Assembly: GCA_020724465.1 (NCBI GenBank) | Contig: DYGX01000010.1 | Span: forward strand, 1-64,000 | DNA length: 64,000 nucleotides | From: Thermoflexus sp. | GTDB taxonomy: Bacteria; Chloroflexota; Anaerolineae; Aggregatilineales; Aggregatilineaceae | Reading direction: 5' to 3' | Shown here: positions 8,559 through 16,462 of the stretch, piece by piece | Layout: the number at the start of each line of letters is the position of its first letter | How positions within the stretch are numbered: the first letter of the stretch is position 1 | Notes under the pieces: generated by a model | Database searches by the model: none | Seen by the model: only the letters and a program-made list of their open reading frames with translations | What the model was told of the DNA's origin: nothing | Position numbers and translations under genes: made by a program

Positions 8559-9205
8559 GGCGCGCAGCACGGGTCGCGATGGCGCTGGCCGCGGCTGCGG
8601 CCGGGCCGGTGCTGGTGAGGCGGCTGTGGAACTGGGGCGCGACGCCCGCCGAGCGATGCCGTGCTTTGCCCGGCGACGCGCTGGTTCCCGCGCCACGCGT
8701 GACGTCCACCCGCGCCGTTCGCATCGCGGCGCCGCCGGGCGCGATCTGGCCCTGGCTGGTGCAGATCGGCTGGCGGCGCGCCGGCTGGTACAGCTATGAC
8801 GCGCTCGAACGGCTGATCGGCGCGGCGGATTTTGTGGACGGCTGGCGGTCGGCCCGGCGCATCGTGCCGGAGCTGCAACGGCTGGCGGTCGGCGATGCGA
8901 TCCGGCTGGGGCCGGAACCAGCGCCCGCGTTCACCGTCGCGCAGGTCGAGCCGGAGCGGGCGCTCGTCCTCAGCGCCGTCGACGCCGCCGCCGGGCTGGC
9001 GGTGTCGTGGGCGTTCGTGCTGGAGCCGCATGGGGATAGCACGCGCCTGATCGCCCGCTTCCGCCTGGCGTATCCGCCGGCGCTCGCCAGCCATCTGATG
9101 TGGGGCGTGTCCGAGCTGGCGCATCTGGTCATGGAGCGCCGGATGCTGCGCGGCATCCGCGCGCGGGCCGAAGCCAGCGTGTGGCGCTGGACGCGCGAAG
9201 GTTGA
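8555..9205 (+). CDS. SRPBCC-family (polyketide cyclase-like) protein, probably membrane-anchored
   Basis: A 216-residue protein. It starts at the ATG that overlaps the stop of the glycosyltransferase (ATGA), so translation is probably coupled. A short hydrophobic N-terminus (AMALAAAAAGPVLV) precedes an SRPBCC-like helix-grip domain: TRAVRIAAPPGAIWPWLVQIG, RRAGWYSYDALERL, then the strand pairs VAQVEPERALVLS and STRLIARFRLAYP. Such domains bind hydrophobic ligands. Placed behind two glycosyltransferases, it may handle a lipid substrate or product; this is inference. No catalytic residues are recognisable. Confidence 0.8.
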   Translation: MRRAARVAMALAAAAAGPVLVRRLWNWGATPAERCRALPGDALVPAPRVTSTRAVRIAAPPGAIWPWLVQIGWRRAGWYSYDALERLIGAADFVDGWRSARRIVPELQRLAVGDAIRLGPEPAPAFTVAQVEPERALVLSAVDAAAGLAVSWAFVLEPHGDSTRLIARFRLAYPPALASHLMWGVSELAHLVMERRMLRGIRARAEASVWRWTREG

Positions 9206-9215
9206 TGGCAGAACC

Positions 9216-9992
9216 TCAGCGTTTGCGCCCGACGATCAGAATCTGGCGGATGACAAAGGTGGGGTCGCCCACCGGCGGGACGTGCGGCCGCATCCACTCG
9301 GCGACGGATGGCGGCGCGTGGACCATCATGGCGCGCAGGCGAAGCGTCGTTGCCGCGTCGCAGCCCATCCGCTCGGACCACTCGCCGAGCGTGTGATCGA
9401 CGATGAACGTCTCGACCGTCTCCACATCCAGCCCGGCCCCCCGGAAAAACCCTTCCCACTCGACCTGGTTGTAGCTCCATAGATGGCTGGGGTCGCGCAG
9501 GCGCTCGAAAGCGTTGATATAGCGCGCGGCCTGCGGGTCGCCGGGCGTGAGCTGGTCGACGACGCCGACCGCGCCGCCGGGCCGTGTGACGCGGGCCATC
9601 TCCCGCACGAAGCGCGCCACATCCGGGAAGTGGTGCGGGGCCACGCGGCAGGTCACGATGTCGAACCGGTTGCTGGCGAAGGGCAGGTCTTCGGCGTCGA
9701 GCTGGACGAAAGTGACGGACTCGCAGCCCTCGGCGCACAGGTTGGCGCGGGCTGCCTGGAGCATGCGCAGCGTCAGATCGCCCGCGACCGTCCAGGCACC
9801 TGCTTCGGCCAGGCGGCGCGCCGTGTGCCCGCCCCCGGTCGCCACGTCGAGCGCGCGCTGGCCCGGCTGTGGCGCAACCGCCTCGATCAGCCGGCTGAGC
9901 GTTTGCCCGCGCGCATGCGTGGGCGAATGGACGTACCCTTCGGCGTGGGTTCCAAACTGCTGCTGGGTGAGTTGTTTGGCGTTGTGCGGCAT
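9216..9992 (-). CDS. Class I SAM-dependent methyltransferase (UbiE/Methyltransf_11 type)
   Basis: A 258-residue methyltransferase. The SAM motif ALDVATGGGHTARRLAE is followed by the acidic GDLT after strand 2, the strand LDAEDLPFASNRFDIVTCRVAPHHF, and VTRPGGAVGVVDQL. Ubiquinone/menaquinone methyltransferases and many small-molecule methyltransferases share this pattern; the substrate is unknown. The frame stays open upstream to 10094, but a good promoter at 10031-10059 lies inside that extension, so the ATG at 9992 (GGGGA 8 bases upstream) is the likely start. Confidence 0.87.
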   Translation of the reverse strand: MPHNAKQLTQQQFGTHAEGYVHSPTHARGQTLSRLIEAVAPQPGQRALDVATGGGHTARRLAEAGAWTVAGDLTLRMLQAARANLCAEGCESVTFVQLDAEDLPFASNRFDIVTCRVAPHHFPDVARFVREMARVTRPGGAVGVVDQLTPGDPQAARYINAFERLRDPSHLWSYNQVEWEGFFRGAGLDVETVETFIVDHTLGEWSERMGCDAATTLRLRAMMVHAPPSVAEWMRPHVPPVGDPTFVIRQILIVGRKR

Positions 9993-10446
9993 GCGTGTGA
10001 TCCCCGGAGCTGAGCGCGGATTCTGGGCGCATTGTACCCGCGCCGCGCCGGCTCGCCAAGACAAAAACGCGCGCTCAAACGAGCGCCCGCGCACACCTAT
10101 TCGGCCTCTGTCCGCCTAAAAACGGGCGCAGCTTGCTCGGTCCGCCCCTCACCCCAAACCCCTCTCCCCGCGACGCAGTCGCAGAGGGAGAGGGGTTTTC
10201 GGTTATCGTGTGCTCCCCTTCTCCCCACGCCGAGGGCTGAGGGGGCCGGGGGATGAGGGGCATCAGCGGGCGCAGCTTGCTGCGCCCCTACACGTGGGCG
10301 GAGATGGGGCCGGAACAGGGCAAACACGTAGAGGCCGAGCTTGCTCGGCCTCCGTGTCTAATCCCTCGGCTCGCGTTCAATGGGATCAAACTGCGTTCAA
10401 TCCGCGAAACGCGCAGTGGCGGAGCGGCAGGCGATGTTCCTGCGCT
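9993..10446. repeat. Intergenic block of dispersed hairpin repeats
   Basis: No gene is supported here. The block holds the methyltransferase promoter and then several inverted repeats. CCCCTCTCCC/GGGAGAGGGG (10159-10168/10186-10195) has a nested GCGAC/GTCGC hairpin and TTTT after it. GGGCGCAGC-TT-GCTGCGCCC lies at 10268-10287, and AGGCCGAGC-TT-GCTCGGCCT at 10332-10351; a third imperfect copy begins at 10125. The 18-mer CGTAGAGGCCGAGCTTGC recurs near 52.92 kb, as does GGGCGCAGCTTGCTGCGCCC. These are REP/MITE-like intergenic repeats. Confidence 0.7.
10031..10059 (-). promoter_or_regulatory. Promoter of the methyltransferase gene
   Basis: On the minus strand TTGGCG (10054-10059), a 17-base spacer and TACAAT (10031-10036). 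It predicts transcription from about 10024 and settles the methyltransferase start at 9992. Confidence 0.6.
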
Positions 10447-11151
10447 CTAGCGGTCGCTGACGATGCGCAGGATGTACAGGAACAGGTTGATGAAGTCGAG
10501 ATAGAGCTTCAGCGCGCCGATGATCGCCACCCGGCGCACGGTCGCCTCACCGCTGCCCATGCCGGCCAGCTCGATCTCGGTGGCTGCGCGCTTGATCCAC
10601 TGCGTGTCGTAGGCCGTCAGCGCGACGAACAGCAGCACACCCGCGTAGGTCACGATCCAGTACAGCGTCGAGCTGGCCCAGAAAATGTTGATCACGCTGG
10701 CGATGATCAGCCCGATCAGGCCCATCAACAGATAGCTGCGCATGCCCGACAGGTCCACGTTGGTCGTGAAGCCGACAATGCTCATGGCTGCGAACATCGC
10801 CCCGGCGGCGAACAGCGCCAGCCAGATGTCGGCCAGGCTCGCCCAGAAGAAGATGGTGGACAGCGTCACGCCGTTGAGCGCGGCATAGAGCAGATACACG
10901 CCCGTGGCGCGTTGGGCGCTCATTTTCGTAATGCGCATGCTGAGGTAGATCACCAGCACCAACTCGATCACCACGACGGGCAGCAGCACCGGGACGAGCG
11001 CTTCGGTCATCACCGTGGCGAAGAAGATGGCGACGGCTGCGCTGAGGCCCAGCCCGGCCATCATCCATAGATATACCTGGCGCATCACCTCGCGCATGCT
11101 CACGCGTGCGCCCAACGTCACAGCCTGCGGTTGGGGGCGATAGATATCCAT
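10447..11151 (-). CDS. Bax inhibitor-1/YccA family membrane protein
   Basis: A 234-residue protein with seven predicted membrane helices, the size and layout of the BI-1/YccA (UPF0005) family. Those proteins form pH-sensitive Ca2+ leak channels or modulate membrane proteases. The family C-terminus is clear: TAYDTQWIK in the sixth loop and ALKLYLDFINLFLYILRI in the last helix, with the two conserved aspartates. An AGGAG site precedes the ATG and a TATAAT box (minus strand, 11198-11203) lies upstream. It is probably monocistronic; the hairpin repeats below its stop may act as a 3' end. Confidence 0.9.
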   Translation of the reverse strand: MDIYRPQPQAVTLGARVSMREVMRQVYLWMMAGLGLSAAVAIFFATVMTEALVPVLLPVVVIELVLVIYLSMRITKMSAQRATGVYLLYAALNGVTLSTIFFWASLADIWLALFAAGAMFAAMSIVGFTTNVDLSGMRSYLLMGLIGLIIASVINIFWASSTLYWIVTYAGVLLFVALTAYDTQWIKRAATEIELAGMGSGEATVRRVAIIGALKLYLDFINLFLYILRIVSDR

Positions 11152-11320
11152 ACCCGTTTTTCTCCTACACCATCCGGATGACCTTTGCCTGCCTCAGATT
11201 ATACTCGCAGAGCCGGGCCTGCACATACAGGAAGAATTAGAAGCAGGTTAGAACGCTGCGGCGCATATCAGGCGGTTGTCAGAGAGTATCAAAACCCGTT
11301 AACACCGCGATGCAGAGCGA

Positions 11321-11349
11321 TTACCCATCTGGGCTGCCCATGCTATACT
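11321..11349 (+). promoter_or_regulatory. Promoter of the histidine kinase gene
   Basis: TTACCC (11321-11326), 17 bases, then TATACT (11344-11349) with TG at 11341-11342 as an extended -10. It lies 90 bases before the histidine kinase start. Confidence 0.5.
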
Positions 11350-11441
11350 ATCTACAGGTAGCAGCGGGTTGGGCTGGGGCTGATAGGCGTGGCACAGACC
11401 GGGCCGCGCCGATGGTTTGATCGGTGGTGTAGGGCACGCGC

Positions 11442-14060
11442 ATGAATCGTCCGGAGCACCGAGGGAGCGGGACCGCTGTTCAACCCGGTGGAGCCTGCGA
11501 CGTTATCTGGTTGGGTCCCGAGTCCCCGCTGCTGAAGGAGCTTTGGCAGCAGAGTCATATCTATCACGTCAGCGACTCCGCCGCCGCTGTACGTGCCGTT
11601 GAGCGCGCCCTGGCGCGCTGCGTGGTGCTCGATCTGCACAGCCAGCCTGCCGATCTGGTTCCTCTCAGCCAGGCGTTGCGGCGCGCGAACCCCGCGGTCG
11701 GCGTGCTGGCGCTGGTCGACGAGCCGGTCGAGCCAGCCCGCATCGCCCTCAGCGGCGCTCTGGACGTGCTGCTGAGCCGCAGCAGCTCGGCTGCCGAACT
11801 CCACGCCGCGCTGGTGGCCCTTGATCAGGATGTGGCCCAGCGCAACGGCACGCCCCGCCCCACGCAGCCGGATCAGCCGCCTCTGCACGAGCTGCAAAGC
11901 CGCATGCGCCAGCTGGAAGGTCTGGTCCAGGTGGCGCTCAACCTCCCCGACACGTTTGAGGAATCGACGATTCTCGGCGATCTGCCGCATGTGGCGCGGG
12001 TGGCTGTCGATGCCGACCGGATCGCCGTGCTGCTGGCCGACGCGAACTACACCACGCTATCGGACGCGCTCGGCCTGGGGGTTCCCGAGGCCTATCTGCG
12101 TGTCTGCCGCGAGCAGTTCGCCCGGTTCTCGCGCGACGAGCGCCTGATGTACCTGGGCGACGAAGTGTTGCTGCGCGAGCGTCTGCCCGATATGCTGCGC
12201 TCGGCCATGCGTGTCCGCGAGGCCGAGGCCGCGGGCGCGTGGTCGTATATGCGCCTGCCGCTGATGATCGACGAGCAGTTGATCGGCTTTGTGGCGCTCT
12301 TCTCGGACACGCCGGGGCGCTTTAACGGCGCGCATCTGCAGCTTGGCCGCCTGTTCGCCGCCCAGGTCTCTACGGCGGTGCGCAATATGCGCCTGGCGTT
12401 CCGTCTCAAGCGGGCCGAGCAGCGCCAGCAGGCAGTCGCGCAGGTGGCGCGCCTGATCGCCGAAGACCTGGCGCTCGACGCCGTGCTGACGCGCATTGTC
12501 GAAGAAGCGGTGCGGCTGGTGCAGGGGCGCCTGGGTACCGTGCTTCTCGTTCAGGCGGACGGAAGCCTGATGATCAGCGCCGTGTCCGGGGCGGACAAAA
12601 AGACGATTGGCACCCGCATTGAAAGCGGGCGCGGGCAGGCGGGTGTCGTCGCGCTGACCGCCCAGCCGAGCGTCATCACCGATTTCGCCAATTGGGAGCC
12701 GCTGAACCCGGCCATCTCGCAGCCTCCGGAGCAGGGCGAGATGTTGCTGGCAGTGCCGCTGATCTATCGCGGGCGCGTGCTGGGGGTGCTGCAAGTTCTG
12801 GCGCCGCGCGCCACGCTGGACGACGTCCAGGAGCAGCAGGACGTGCTGATGATGCTGGCGCCGCAGGCCGCGATTGCCATCGCCAAGGCCCAGCTTCATG
12901 AGAAGGTGCGCCAGGATCAACAGCAACTGCGCGCCATCCTGGAACACACGGCGGCGGCGATTGCCGTTTACGACGCGCAGGGCAAGCTGTTGATCGCCAA
13001 CCCGGAAGCGCGTCGCGTGTTCGAGCGGATTGGGATCGACGTGGCCGCCTGCACCGAGCGTCCATTCCTGGATGTAGTCAAAGAGCGGTTCGGGGACGCG
13101 CTGCCTGATCTGCCCAGGCCCGACAGCTTGCTGGAGCTGAACCTGGGCGACGCCGGCGAATACCTGCTGCATATCGCGCCCGTGCGGCGGCCCAACGGCG
13201 CCGTCGATCGCTATGTGTGCGTGGGGCAGGATGTCTCGCAGATTCGCCGCATCGAGCGCCTGAAGACCGATATGATCCACATCCTCTCGCACGATCTGCG
13301 CAATCCCCTCGGTCTGGCGCGCGGCTCGCTGGAGCTGTTGAACGAGCCGGACGTGCCCGCCGATCAGCACGCGCAGTTGATGAGCATGGTCGTGACCAGC
13401 CTGGAGCGCATGGATCAGTTGATTCAGGATGTGGTGGACCTGGAGCAGGCCGAGTCGCTCGGCGCGCAGTCCGCCGCGCCGTACGATCTTCCGGCCCTGG
13501 TCGAGAAGGTGGTCAAACGCAACCGGAACAAGGCCGAGAGCCAGAATGTGGAACTGGTCTATACCGAGTTGAGCCGCCCGCCGGGCCAGATGCGCGGCCA
13601 CGCGGTGATGGTCGGGCAGGCGATCGACAACCTGCTCAGCAACGCGATCAAGTACACCCCGACAGGCGGGCGCGTCGAGATCTCGCTGGCCGTTGAGGAC
13701 GAGCACGCCGTCATTCGCGTCAAAGACACGGGCTACGGTATCCCTAAGGAATCCCTGCCACACCTGTTCCGCCAGTTCTACCGCGTGCACGACCGGCGCA
13801 CCCGCCACATTCAGGGGACGGGTCTGGGGCTGAGCCTGGTCAAGGCCATTGCGCACGCCCACGGCGGACGTGTGACCGTCGAGAGTGAGATTGATGTGGG
13901 CAGCGTGTTTACGCTCATGCTGCCGCTCAATGCCACCCCGGAGAAGGACGGGGGCGCTCAGTCTCCCCTGACCCGCGTAGACCTTTCCACGCTGATCAAA
14001 CTGCCGGACGGCACGTCTCCGGCGAGCGCCGCGCCCGCGCCCGACGGATCGACGTCTTAA
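11442..14060 (+). CDS. Cytoplasmic sensor histidine kinase with two GAF domains and a PAS domain
   Basis: A two-component sensor of 872 residues with no membrane helix. The order seems to be: a degenerate receiver-like N-terminus (about 20-130), GAF 1 (165-330), GAF 2 (335-490), PAS (about 495-605), HisKA with H617 in LSHDLRNPLG, and HATPase with N-box NLLSNAIKY (N734), DTGYGIP (D762) and GTGLGLSLV. It should autophosphorylate H617 in response to a small ligand or redox signal sensed by the GAF/PAS part. The N-terminus has lost receiver acidic residues. No response regulator is adjacent, so it is an orphan kinase; the stand-alone regulator at 25625-25984 is one possible partner. Its stop codon overlaps that of the convergent ROK kinase. 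Confidence 0.92.
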   Translation: MNRPEHRGSGTAVQPGGACDVIWLGPESPLLKELWQQSHIYHVSDSAAAVRAVERALARCVVLDLHSQPADLVPLSQALRRANPAVGVLALVDEPVEPARIALSGALDVLLSRSSSAAELHAALVALDQDVAQRNGTPRPTQPDQPPLHELQSRMRQLEGLVQVALNLPDTFEESTILGDLPHVARVAVDADRIAVLLADANYTTLSDALGLGVPEAYLRVCREQFARFSRDERLMYLGDEVLLRERLPDMLRSAMRVREAEAAGAWSYMRLPLMIDEQLIGFVALFSDTPGRFNGAHLQLGRLFAAQVSTAVRNMRLAFRLKRAEQRQQAVAQVARLIAEDLALDAVLTRIVEEAVRLVQGRLGTVLLVQADGSLMISAVSGADKKTIGTRIESGRGQAGVVALTAQPSVITDFANWEPLNPAISQPPEQGEMLLAVPLIYRGRVLGVLQVLAPRATLDDVQEQQDVLMMLAPQAAIAIAKAQLHEKVRQDQQQLRAILEHTAAAIAVYDAQGKLLIANPEARRVFERIGIDVAACTERPFLDVVKERFGDALPDLPRPDSLLELNLGDAGEYLLHIAPVRRPNGAVDRYVCVGQDVSQIRRIERLKTDMIHILSHDLRNPLGLARGSLELLNEPDVPADQHAQLMSMVVTSLERMDQLIQDVVDLEQAESLGAQSAAPYDLPALVEKVVKRNRNKAESQNVELVYTELSRPPGQMRGHAVMVGQAIDNLLSNAIKYTPTGGRVEISLAVEDEHAVIRVKDTGYGIPKESLPHLFRQFYRVHDRRTRHIQGTGLGLSLVKAIAHAHGGRVTVESEIDVGSVFTLMLPLNATPEKDGGAQSPLTRVDLSTLIKLPDGTSPASAAPAPDGSTS

Positions 14061-15088
14061 GCAGGTTCGGCCTCGACGGCGGCCAGCATCGCCGCACCGA
14101 GCAGCACCGCGTTGTCCCCCAGCGCCGCTTCAAGAATGGGCAGTCGCTCCGGCTCGATCGGGCGGATCAGGTAGCGATACGTCGTCTCGCGGATGATCGG
14201 CAGCATGACCGAGCCGCACGCCTCGATCAGCCCACCGCCGTAGACGACGCACTCCGGGTCCAGCCCGTTGATCAGGCTTCCGGTAAAAACGCCCAGATGG
14301 TAGGCGGCGCGCTCGATCACGTCCGTCACCAGAGGATCGCGCTCGGCCAGCGCGGTGGCGAGCGTGCCGCTGGTGATCTGCGGGTTGTCCGGATCGATCA
14401 GCTCGCTGATCAGGCTTTTGCGGCCGCCGCGCAGCTCGCCCAGGATATCGCGCTCGATAGCCGTGCGGCTGGCGAGGGCCTCGATGCAGCCCCGGCGGCC
14501 GCACCCGCAGCGTGGCCCATCGATCAACACCACCATGTGACCGATCTCTCCGGCGGCGTTGTGCGCCCCGCGCAGCAGGCGACCATCGAGGATGATCCCG
14601 CCGCCAATGCCCGTGCCGGGGAAAATCCCGACCACCGAGCGATAGCCCGCTGCCGCGCCGACGGTTGCCTCGCCGTACGTCCCGGCGTTCACGTCGTTCT
14701 CGACGATGACCGGCACGCCCAGGGCCTGCTCCAGGCGCGGGCCGAGCGCCACGTTGACCCAGTTGTTCAGATTCGGCGCGAACTCGATCACGCCGGTGCG
14801 GTAGTCTGCCACGCCCGGCGCCCCGATCCCGATCGCTTTGACGGCGCTCATATCCAGGCCCGCGTCGGTTACGGCGTCTTGCGCGGTTTTCACGATCCGC
14901 GCGATAACCTCATCGACCCCGCGCTCGGCGCGCGTCTTGCGCTTGGCGCTGCCCAGGATGCGCCCCTGGTCGTCCACCACCCCGGCCAGGATTTTCGTGC
15001 CGCCCAGGTCGATGCCGAGCCGCGAGGCGTGCAGCCCCACATCCGGCCTGTTCTGGTTCTGGCGGTTTTTCTTCGACTTCTTGCCCAC
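14057..15088 (-). CDS. ROK-family sugar kinase (glucokinase-like)
   Basis: A 343-residue ROK kinase that phosphorylates glucose or a related sugar with ATP. Motifs are the phosphate loop LGIDLGGTK, catalytic Asp in ENDVNAGTYGEA, PGTGIGGGI, and the zinc site GHM...CGCGRRGCIEALAS that defines ROK proteins. A GTG at 15088 is chosen as the start: GAGGAG lies 9 bases upstream, and the promoter at 15154-15182 lies inside the longer frame that reaches 15166. The first 15 residues are very basic and Asn/Gln-rich. The gene is divergent from the zinc-ribbon protein and convergent with the histidine kinase, sharing TTAA at the stops. Confidence 0.9.
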   Translation of the reverse strand: MGKKSKKNRQNQNRPDVGLHASRLGIDLGGTKILAGVVDDQGRILGSAKRKTRAERGVDEVIARIVKTAQDAVTDAGLDMSAVKAIGIGAPGVADYRTGVIEFAPNLNNWVNVALGPRLEQALGVPVIVENDVNAGTYGEATVGAAAGYRSVVGIFPGTGIGGGIILDGRLLRGAHNAAGEIGHMVVLIDGPRCGCGRRGCIEALASRTAIERDILGELRGGRKSLISELIDPDNPQITSGTLATALAERDPLVTDVIERAAYHLGVFTGSLINGLDPECVVYGGGLIEACGSVMLPIIRETTYRYLIRPIEPERLPILEAALGDNAVLLGAAMLAAVEAEPA

Positions 15089-15153
15089 GTCTGCCCGCTC
15101 CTCTCTGCCGGCGCCGCTGCCTGCGCGAACGTCTGCCGGGTATCTGCAGGCTG

Positions 15154-15182
15154 ATCGTACTCGCAAGCGCCCCCGGCTGCAA
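15154..15182 (-). promoter_or_regulatory. Promoter of the ROK kinase gene
   Basis: Minus-strand TTGCAG (15177-15182), 17 bases, TACGAT (15154-15159). It predicts a transcript starting near 15147 and excludes starts upstream of that. Confidence 0.5.
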
Positions 15183-15186
15183 TCCG

Positions 15187-15214
15187 TTTGCTCCGCCGCG
15201 CGCCGTGGTATAAG
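15187..15214 (+). promoter_or_regulatory. Promoter of the zinc-ribbon membrane protein
   Basis: Extended -10 TG-G-TATAAG (15206-15214) with TTTGCT 16 bases upstream. It is divergent from the ROK promoter, and the two regions almost abut. Confidence 0.45.
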
Positions 15215-15258
15215 CTACGCGCAGATTCAGGCACGCGCCGCGTGAGGGGACGGAACCC

Positions 15259-16362
15259 ATGACGGAAAACAACACCTCGCTTCCGGGGGGACGCCGGCAC
15301 GGCGCCGGCACCTACCAGATGCTGTGGAACTGCCGCTTCTGCGGCACCGAGAAGCTGCTCGGTCTGCAGCACCGCCACTGCCCCAACTGCGGCGCCGCCC
15401 AGGACCCGGCCTGGCGCTATTTCCCCTCAGAAGCAGACATGGTCGCGGTGGAAGAGCACCGGTACGTCGGCGCCGACCGCATTTGCCCGGCGTGCAGCCA
15501 GCCAAACAGCGCGGCGGCGGATTTCTGCGTGGCGTGCGGGGCGAACCTGGAAACGGGGCAGGTCGCGCCGACGCAGGGCGTGCGCGATCTGGGAACCGGG
15601 GCCGCCGAGACCGACACCCGGCGCGACGTCGTCCTGGACCGCTTCCAGGCGGAGATGACGCGCGTCCGGGGTGAGGAAAAGGCGCGGCCTGTCTTCCTGG
15701 GCCTGGCCCGGACGCATCTGATCCTGATCGGTGTGCTGCTGGCGGTGATCGCGTGTGTGGCGGCGGGCGTCTACGCCGTGACCTATCGCAAGGCGGCGTC
15801 TGGCACGGTCCAGGCAGCAGCGTGGGAGCGGGTGATCGAGATTCAGGAGTTCCGCCCGGTGACCGGCGAAGCCTGGCGCGACCAGGTGCCCGCCGGGGCG
15901 TACAGCCTGAGCTGCCGCGAGCGCCAGCGCGATACACGGCGTGTCGAGGCTGGGTCGCACGAAGAATGCAGCGACGTCGATCAGGGCGACGGGACCTTCC
16001 GGCGCGAGTGCCGCACGGTCATGGACTATCGCGACGAGCCGGTTTACGACTCGTACTGCCGCTACACCGTCAACCGGTGGGTATCCGCGCGGACCGTGAG
16101 CGCCGCCGGAGAGGCAGACGAATCGCCCCCGGCTTGGCCGCTCGTTCGGTTGAACGCCGGCAGCGGCGTCGACCGGCTCGGCGCCGAGCGCGAGGGCGAG
16201 CGCCGCGAGGTGTACCGGGTGGTGATCGAGGCCAACGGCGAGCGGCACACCTGCGAGGTGCCCGACCTGGCGACCTGGCAGCAGTACACCGAGGGCCGGG
16301 CGGTGGACCTCAAGCTGACCATCACCGGCGCGGTGGACTGCGCTTCGCTGCGGCCCAGATGA
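15259..16362 (+). CDS. Membrane protein with two N-terminal zinc ribbons, function unknown
   Basis: A 367-residue protein. Two zinc ribbons come first: CRFC...CPNC (about 25-44) and CPAC...CVAC (about 76-93), like the rubredoxin-type ribbons of RanBP2/zinc-ribbon proteins. One membrane helix follows (about 152-174, HLILIGVLLAVIACVAAGVYAV), then a roughly 190-residue outer domain with several paired cysteines (LSCRERQ, HEECSD, RRECRT, DSYCRY). The layout suggests a cytoplasmic zinc ribbon coupled to a disulfide-containing outer domain. I do not recognise the outer domain. It has its own promoter and is followed by the otsA promoter. Confidence 0.8.
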   Translation: MTENNTSLPGGRRHGAGTYQMLWNCRFCGTEKLLGLQHRHCPNCGAAQDPAWRYFPSEADMVAVEEHRYVGADRICPACSQPNSAAADFCVACGANLETGQVAPTQGVRDLGTGAAETDTRRDVVLDRFQAEMTRVRGEEKARPVFLGLARTHLILIGVLLAVIACVAAGVYAVTYRKAASGTVQAAAWERVIEIQEFRPVTGEAWRDQVPAGAYSLSCRERQRDTRRVEAGSHEECSDVDQGDGTFRRECRTVMDYRDEPVYDSYCRYTVNRWVSARTVSAAGEADESPPAWPLVRLNAGSGVDRLGAEREGERREVYRVVIEANGERHTCEVPDLATWQQYTEGRAVDLKLTITGAVDCASLRPR

Positions 16363-16374
16363 CCCGTTTTGATC

Positions 16375-16383
16375 TGTTATAAT
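16375..16383 (+). promoter_or_regulatory. Extended -10 promoter of otsA
   Basis: A perfect TG-T-TATAAT (16375-16383) lies 80 bases before the otsA start and just after the stop of the zinc-ribbon gene. The -35 region is poor, as is usual for extended -10 promoters. Confidence 0.5.
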
Positions 16384-16462
16384 CGGGAAGGAGAGGGATT
16401 CACTTCACGCACAAGAACCAGCTTGTTTCCCCTGCGGATCAAGCTGAGGAGACACCTGGCAA

